A DNA stretch of 64,000 nucleotides, from the NCBI RefSeq assembly GCF_004346185.1, contig NZ_SMAI01000005.1, forward strand, positions 186,001 to 250,000, read 5' to 3'. Position 1 is the first letter of the stretch, and every line of letters begins with the position of its first letter. Both the position numbers and the translations under genes were made by a program. The notes under the pieces were generated by a model. That model ran no database searches. It saw nothing but the letters and a program-made list of their open reading frames with translations, and was not told where the DNA came from. The stretch comes from Aquabacter spiritensis. Lineage in GTDB: Bacteria > Pseudomonadota > Alphaproteobacteria > Rhizobiales > Xanthobacteraceae. This document shows positions 60,140-64,000 of this stretch, piece by piece.

Positions 60140-61731
60140 TCCCGGCGCCCGGAGCGCCGGAGGCGCTCGCTTTTGCCGCCGCCGGCCTGACCGTCGGCGC
60201 GCTGTTCCGGCAGCAGGCCGCCGCGGCGCCCGACCGGCCGGCGATCGCCCAGGACGGGGTCTGGATGTCCTACGGCGAACTCGACGCCCGCGTGAATCGC
60301 CTCGCCCACGGTCTCGCCGCGCGCGGCCTGACCCGCGCGGGCGTGCTCGCCATCGTCTCGGAGAACCGGCGGGAGCATCTCGAAGTCCAGCTCGCCGCGG
60401 CCAAGCTCGGCCTCGTCGTGGCCTGCCCGAACTGGCGCCAGTCGGTCGAGGAATTGCGCCATTGCCTCGGCACGTCGGGCGCGACTTTGGTCTTCGCCTC
60501 CGAGCGGTTCGCGGAGAAGGCGGCGCAGGCGGCCGGCACGGTGCCCATCCTGTTCGGCGGCGCCTATGAGGCGCTGCTGCGCACCGGTGCGGACAGCGCG
60601 CCGCCGCTGCTCGCCGCGCCCGAGGATCCGCTCCTCATCCTGTTCACCAGCGGCACGACGGGCTTTCCCAAGGGCGCCGCCATCAGCCATCGCGCCATGG
60701 TCGCGCGCACCTGGATGGCGCTGCTCGACGAGACCCTGTTCCCCACCCGCACCTTCGTCTGCTGGGCGCCGCTGTTCCACATGGCGGGGGCCGACAACGC
60801 CCTCGGCATGCTGATGCTCGGCGGCCGGGTGCGGATGATGGAGGGGTTCGACGCCGAGGCGCTGGCCGAGATCCTCGGCCAGGAGGAGATCGGCCTGCTC
60901 TCGCTCGGGCCGGGAACGGTCGAGCCGCTGATCGCCGCGCTGCGGGGGCGGCCCGCCAAGGTGCGCGGCGTCGCTTTGGTCGGCGCCATGGCCGACCTCG
61001 TGCCACCGGCCAGCATCGCCGAAATCACCGGCCGCCTCGGCGCCCCGTTCCGCAACACGTTCGGCTCCACCGAGACCGGCCCCGCGCCGGCGAGCCGCGG
61101 GCGGATCCCGGTCGGCGTCGCGCCCGCGCGCTTCTCCAAGACGCAGAGTTCCTTCTGCCTGCTGCGCCTCGTCGATCCCGACGGGGTCGACGTCCCGGAC
61201 GGCGCGCCGGGCGAGGTTCTGGTCCGCGCGCCGAGCCTGTTCTCGGGCTATTGGCGGCTGCCGGACCAGACCGCGGAGGATTTCCGCGACGGCTGGTTCC
61301 ACATGGGCGACGTCATGGTCCGCAACCCGGACCGCACCCTCGATTTCGTCGACCGGCGCAAATATCTCATCAAATCGGGCGGCGAGAACATCTATCCGGC
61401 CGAGATCGAGCGCCTCTTGATGGCGCGGCCCGAGATCGCCGAGGCGGTGGTGGTGCGCCAGCGCGATACGCGCTGGGGCGAAGTGCCGGTCGCCTTCGTG
61501 GTGGCCCGCGATTCCGGCCTCACCGAGGATGGCGTGATCGCCATGCTCCGCGGCCGGATCGCCCCTTTCAAGGTGCCGAAGCGCATCCATTTCCTTGAAG
61601 AGACCGATCTGCCGCGCTCGGTGACGGGGAAGGTGCGCCGGCAGGACCTCGAGGCTCGGCTCGGCGCCCCGCGCCAGGACCCGTCTCGCGACCCGCAAAT
61701 CCAAGAAAACACGACAGGGAGGACAGGATGA
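60136..61731 (+). CDS. AMP-forming acyl-CoA synthetase
   Basis: An ANL-superfamily ligase of 531 residues. The P-loop-like A3 motif is LFTSGTTGFPKG. A5 reads NTFGSTETGP, and A7 is WFHMGDV. A8 hinge is DRRKYLIKSGGENIYPAE, and the catalytic Lys of A10 is in PRSVTGKVRR. It activates a carboxylic acid to its CoA thioester; fatty, aromatic and branched acids are all possible. Overlaps by ATGA with both neighbours show a tight operon: thiolase-like, synthetase, Bug protein. Confidence 0.94.
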   Translation: MIPAPGAPEALAFAAAGLTVGALFRQQAAAAPDRPAIAQDGVWMSYGELDARVNRLAHGLAARGLTRAGVLAIVSENRREHLEVQLAAAKLGLVVACPNWRQSVEELRHCLGTSGATLVFASERFAEKAAQAAGTVPILFGGAYEALLRTGADSAPPLLAAPEDPLLILFTSGTTGFPKGAAISHRAMVARTWMALLDETLFPTRTFVCWAPLFHMAGADNALGMLMLGGRVRMMEGFDAEALAEILGQEEIGLLSLGPGTVEPLIAALRGRPAKVRGVALVGAMADLVPPASIAEITGRLGAPFRNTFGSTETGPAPASRGRIPVGVAPARFSKTQSSFCLLRLVDPDGVDVPDGAPGEVLVRAPSLFSGYWRLPDQTAEDFRDGWFHMGDVMVRNPDRTLDFVDRRKYLIKSGGENIYPAEIERLLMARPEIAEAVVVRQRDTRWGEVPVAFVVARDSGLTEDGVIAMLRGRIAPFKVPKRIHFLEETDLPRSVTGKVRRQDLEARLGAPRQDPSRDPQIQENTTGRTG

Positions 61732-62711
61732 CGGTATTCCGCAGGCGATTCGCTCTGGCGGCGGCAGGCGCCGCGCTGGTGGCCGCTTTGGCTTTCGCCG
61801 GCCCGGCGAAGGCGGACTATCCCGACCGCGCGGTGAAGATCGTGGTGCCGTTCGCGGCCGGCGGCGGGGTGGATCTGCTCGCCCGCGTCATCGCCGCCGA
61901 GCTTCAGAAGGTGAACGGCCAGCCGTTCGTGGTCGAGAACCGGGGCGGCGCGGGCGGCAGCATCGGCATCGGCGCGGTGGTCCGCGCCCAGCCGGACGGC
62001 TACACTTTGCTGATCACGTCGGACGCGGTCGTGACCAATCCGGCGGTCTATAGCCCGCCGCCCTTCGACCCGACCAAGGACCTCGCCGCGATCACGGAAC
62101 TCGGCACCACGCCCAATCTCATCACGCTGAAGCCGGATTCGCCGATCCGCAGCCTGTCGCAGCTGATCACGGAATCGAAGGCGCAGCCGGAAAAATACAC
62201 CTATGGCAGCGGCGCCCAGGGCGCCTCGCCGCATCTGATGGTGGAGCGGCTGCAGAAGCTCGGCGGCTTCAAGCTGCTGCATGTGCCCTTCCCCGGTGCC
62301 GGCCCGGCCACCCAGGCGGTGCTCGCCGGAACCACCGACATGAACACCGGCAGCTATTCCTCGACCCGCGGCCAGATCGCGAGCGGCCAATTGCGCGTGC
62401 TGTTCCATGCCGGGGCGAAGCGCCTGCCGGATCTGCCGGACGTGCCCACCCTCGAGGAACTGGGCTTCCCGGGCTTCGTCGCCGAGACCTTCATGGCGAT
62501 GTTCGCCCCCGCCGGCACCGATCCCGCCATCATCAAGAAGCTCTCCGACCAGGTGATCGCGATCCTGAACAAGCCGGAGGTGCGGGCCGGCATCGAGAAG
62601 ACGGGCCTCACCGTCCATGCCGAAGGCCCTGCCGCGCTGACCGCGCGGGTGGCGAAGGAAGTCGTCATCTGGCGCGAGGTCGTGAAGGAAATCGGGTTGA
62701 AGCTCAATTAG
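61728..62711 (+). CDS. TctC/Bug-family periplasmic binding protein (2)
   Basis: The protein has 327 residues with a signal peptide ending AKA (near 30). KIVVPFAAGGGVDLLARVIAA, VVENRGGAGGSIGIGAV, QPDGYTLLITSD and LPDVPTLEELGFPGF are standard Bug-family marks. It shares the fold of the protein at 56344 but differs clearly in sequence. No TctAB genes are near. Placed last in the plus-strand operon and followed by a 13-bp-stem hairpin, it probably scavenges the acid that the synthetase activates. Confidence 0.93.
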   Translation: MTVFRRRFALAAAGAALVAALAFAGPAKADYPDRAVKIVVPFAAGGGVDLLARVIAAELQKVNGQPFVVENRGGAGGSIGIGAVVRAQPDGYTLLITSDAVVTNPAVYSPPPFDPTKDLAAITELGTTPNLITLKPDSPIRSLSQLITESKAQPEKYTYGSGAQGASPHLMVERLQKLGGFKLLHVPFPGAGPATQAVLAGTTDMNTGSYSSTRGQIASGQLRVLFHAGAKRLPDLPDVPTLEELGFPGFVAETFMAMFAPAGTDPAIIKKLSDQVIAILNKPEVRAGIEKTGLTVHAEGPAALTARVAKEVVIWREVVKEIGLKLN

Positions 62712-62721
62712 ATTGGCGCCG

Positions 62722-62757
62722 GGCCGGGGCGGAGAGACGACGTTCCGCCCCGGCCCA
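62722..62757 (+). terminator. strong stem-loop ending the plus-strand operon
   Basis: GGGCCGGGGCGGA (62722-62734) pairs perfectly with TCCGCCCCGGCCC (62745-62757), a 13-bp stem with a 10-nt loop, starting 10 nt after the Bug-protein stop. Only a weak T-rich stretch (TCTCTATTTTATC) follows about 10 nt later. Confidence 0.65.
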
Positions 62758-62853
62758 TGTCGAACTCTCTATTTTATCATATTGCGGGATCGCATTTGAT
62801 ATGGCTGAATACGGCCGCGGTTCCCCAGTCCCAGAACAAGGAAATCAGGTGCC

Positions 62854-64000
62854 ATGGCGCGGATGAAGGGTGCCGAGATCATCACAGAATACCTCATTGC
62901 CAATGACATTCCCTATGTTTTCGGGATTTGCGGCCATGGCAATGTCGGCATGCTGGACGTGCTTTACGAAGCGCGGGACCGCATCACGCTGGTCTCGCCG
63001 CGGCACGAGCAGGTCGCTGCGCACATGGCGGACGCCTATTTCCGGGTGAAGCACCAGCCGGTCGCGACCCTCACCTCGTGCGGCCCGGGTTCGGCGAACA
63101 TCGTCATGCCGCTCGCCTGCGCGCTGACGGATTCCTCCGCCATCCTCGCGATCACGGCCAATGTGCCGACCTCGCAATTCAACCGCTCGCCGTTCCAGGA
63201 GATCAACCGCCATTATCAGGCGGATTTCGTGAACGTGCTGCGCCCGGTGGTGAAGCGCGCCTACCAGCCGACCCGCGTCGACATGCTGCCGCTGGCGCTG
63301 CGCCAGGCGACCACGACGATGCTCTCCGGGCGGCCGGGGCCGGTCAATCTCGACATCCCCTTCAACGTCTTCCAGGAGGAAGACGACGTCGAGATGCCGC
63401 CGCCGGCGCCGCGCCATCTCGCGGTGCGCTCCGGCGCCGCGCCGGAGGAGATTGCCCGCGTCGCCCGCCTGCTCGCCGGCGCACAGCGCCCGGCTTTCTT
63501 CATCGGCCATGGCGTGGCGCTGTCGGAGGCCGGCGCCGAGATCACCGAGGCCGCCCACACGCTCGGCGTCCCGGTCATCTCCTCGCCCAACGGCTTCGGC
63601 TGCATCGACATGACCGACCCGATGTCGCTCGGCTTCATCGGCCGGAACGGCGCCTATGCCGCCAATCAGGCCGGCCGCCACGCCGATCTGGTGATCGCGG
63701 TCGGCGCGCGCTTCGACGACCGCTCCGCCTCCTCCTGGATCCCCGGCTATTCCTGGAACTTCCCGCACACCAAGCTGGTGCATGTCGACGTCGATCCCGA
63801 CGAGATCGGCCGCAATTATCCCCCGGATGTCGGCATCATCGCCGATGCCCGCACCTTCCTGCGCCAATTGCTCGACGCGATGAAGGACGTGCCCGGCCAG
63901 CGCGAGGCGCGCCGGCCCTGGCTCGCGGAGATCGCCGTCTGGGCGCAGCAATGGGAAGACCATATCCGGCCGAACTTCTCGCTGCACGCGACCCCGATCC
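62854..64000 (+). CDS. thiamine diphosphate-dependent enzyme, acetolactate-synthase-like (3' end outside window)
   Basis: The frame from the ATG at 62854 is open to the window edge (382 codons visible). The N-terminal PYR domain has GICGHGNVGMLDVL and the catalytic Glu52 in SPRHEQVAAHMADAY. A LTSCGPGSANIV loop and a central FAD/TH3-like domain (VARLLAGAQRPAFFIGHG, GARFDDRS, VHVDVDPDEIGRNYPPDV) follow. The PP domain that binds the diphosphate lies beyond the edge. Acetolactate synthase, benzoylformate decarboxylase and oxalyl-CoA or 2-hydroxyacyl-CoA lyases share this layout. Next to CoA-linked genes, a lyase acting on 2-hydroxyacyl-CoA is one idea. It has its own AT-rich promoter region. Confidence 0.9.
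   Translation, partial: MARMKGAEIITEYLIANDIPYVFGICGHGNVGMLDVLYEARDRITLVSPRHEQVAAHMADAYFRVKHQPVATLTSCGPGSANIVMPLACALTDSSAILAITANVPTSQFNRSPFQEINRHYQADFVNVLRPVVKRAYQPTRVDMLPLALRQATTTMLSGRPGPVNLDIPFNVFQEEDDVEMPPPAPRHLAVRSGAAPEEIARVARLLAGAQRPAFFIGHGVALSEAGAEITEAAHTLGVPVISSPNGFGCIDMTDPMSLGFIGRNGAYAANQAGRHADLVIAVGARFDDRSASSWIPGYSWNFPHTKLVHVDVDPDEIGRNYPPDVGIIADARTFLRQLLDAMKDVPGQREARRPWLAEIAVWAQQWEDHIRPNFSLHATPI

Noticed and set aside
1-64000. Mobile elements, prophage, CRISPR arrays, toxin-antitoxin pairs
   Set aside because: No transposase, integrase, phage structural gene, repeat-spacer pattern or plausible toxin-antitoxin pair was found on reading both strands.

Overview
The window looks like chromosomal DNA of a high-GC alphaproteobacterium of the order Hyphomicrobiales (Rhizobiales), near Xanthobacteraceae or Nitrobacteraceae. 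The evidence is the very GC-rich third codon positions, the gene sets ftsY-mtaB-dapF and purF-cvpA-radA-infC, rhizobial-type families (DUF3108, TIGR02301, DUF2244, DUF3574), and a chlorite dismutase that resembles the Nitrobacter enzyme. I see no insertion sequence, phage gene, integrase, CRISPR array, tRNA or rRNA. This is ordinary chromosome with two accessory metabolic blocks.

Layout. (1) 1-8500: end of a GGDEF/EAL protein, YqgE, an orphan DsbD-like domain, a DUF971 protein, moaA-csaA, a zinc alcohol dehydrogenase, a YeiH-type transporter, and fpr-fdxA. (2) 8675-21111: an all-minus-strand block and the most unusual part of the window. Two nitrate/sulfonate-type ABC importers flank a core that encodes an AprA-like flavoprotein, a tiny AprB-like 2x[4Fe-4S] ferredoxin, a HEAT-repeat protein and a DUF971 protein. 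Two paralogous Crp/Fnr-type regulators and a metallophosphoesterase belong to the block. One importer's binding protein carries a C-terminal NosL-like domain. (3) 21526-30096: ftsY-mtaB-dapF, small enzymes (ThpR, Tam), and a metNIQ methionine importer operon. (4) 30096-35300: a TetR-controlled RND efflux pump. (5) 35445-54746: housekeeping and small enzymes (Nth, PepA, Cld, PurF, CvpA, RadA, IF-3), then a glutamine-synthetase-like/FAD-oxidase pair of the gamma-glutamylated amine type. (6) 54761-64000: a CoA-linked catabolic block around a divergent promoter region. It has two thiolase-fold paralogues lacking thiolase catalytic residues, an OB-fold partner, a CaiB-type CoA-transferase, an acyl-CoA synthetase, two Bug/TctC binding proteins and a ThDP enzyme that runs off the window.

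How the genes may work together. In block 2 the importers would bring in an anion or organosulfur-like compound, and the AprA/AprB-like pair would carry out a two-electron redox step on it. The FeS-related small proteins and the nearby fdxA-fpr pair could serve assembly or electron transfer. The absence of sat, dsr, qmo, hdr and cys genes argues against the canonical APS pathway. The substrate is unknown and this model is inference. In block 6 a carboxylic acid would be activated by CoA transfer or ligation and cleaved by a retro-aldolase-like thiolase-fold enzyme with its OB-fold partner.

Limits: all family calls come from reading the protein sequences and from memory of the families. No alignment, profile search or structure prediction was run.
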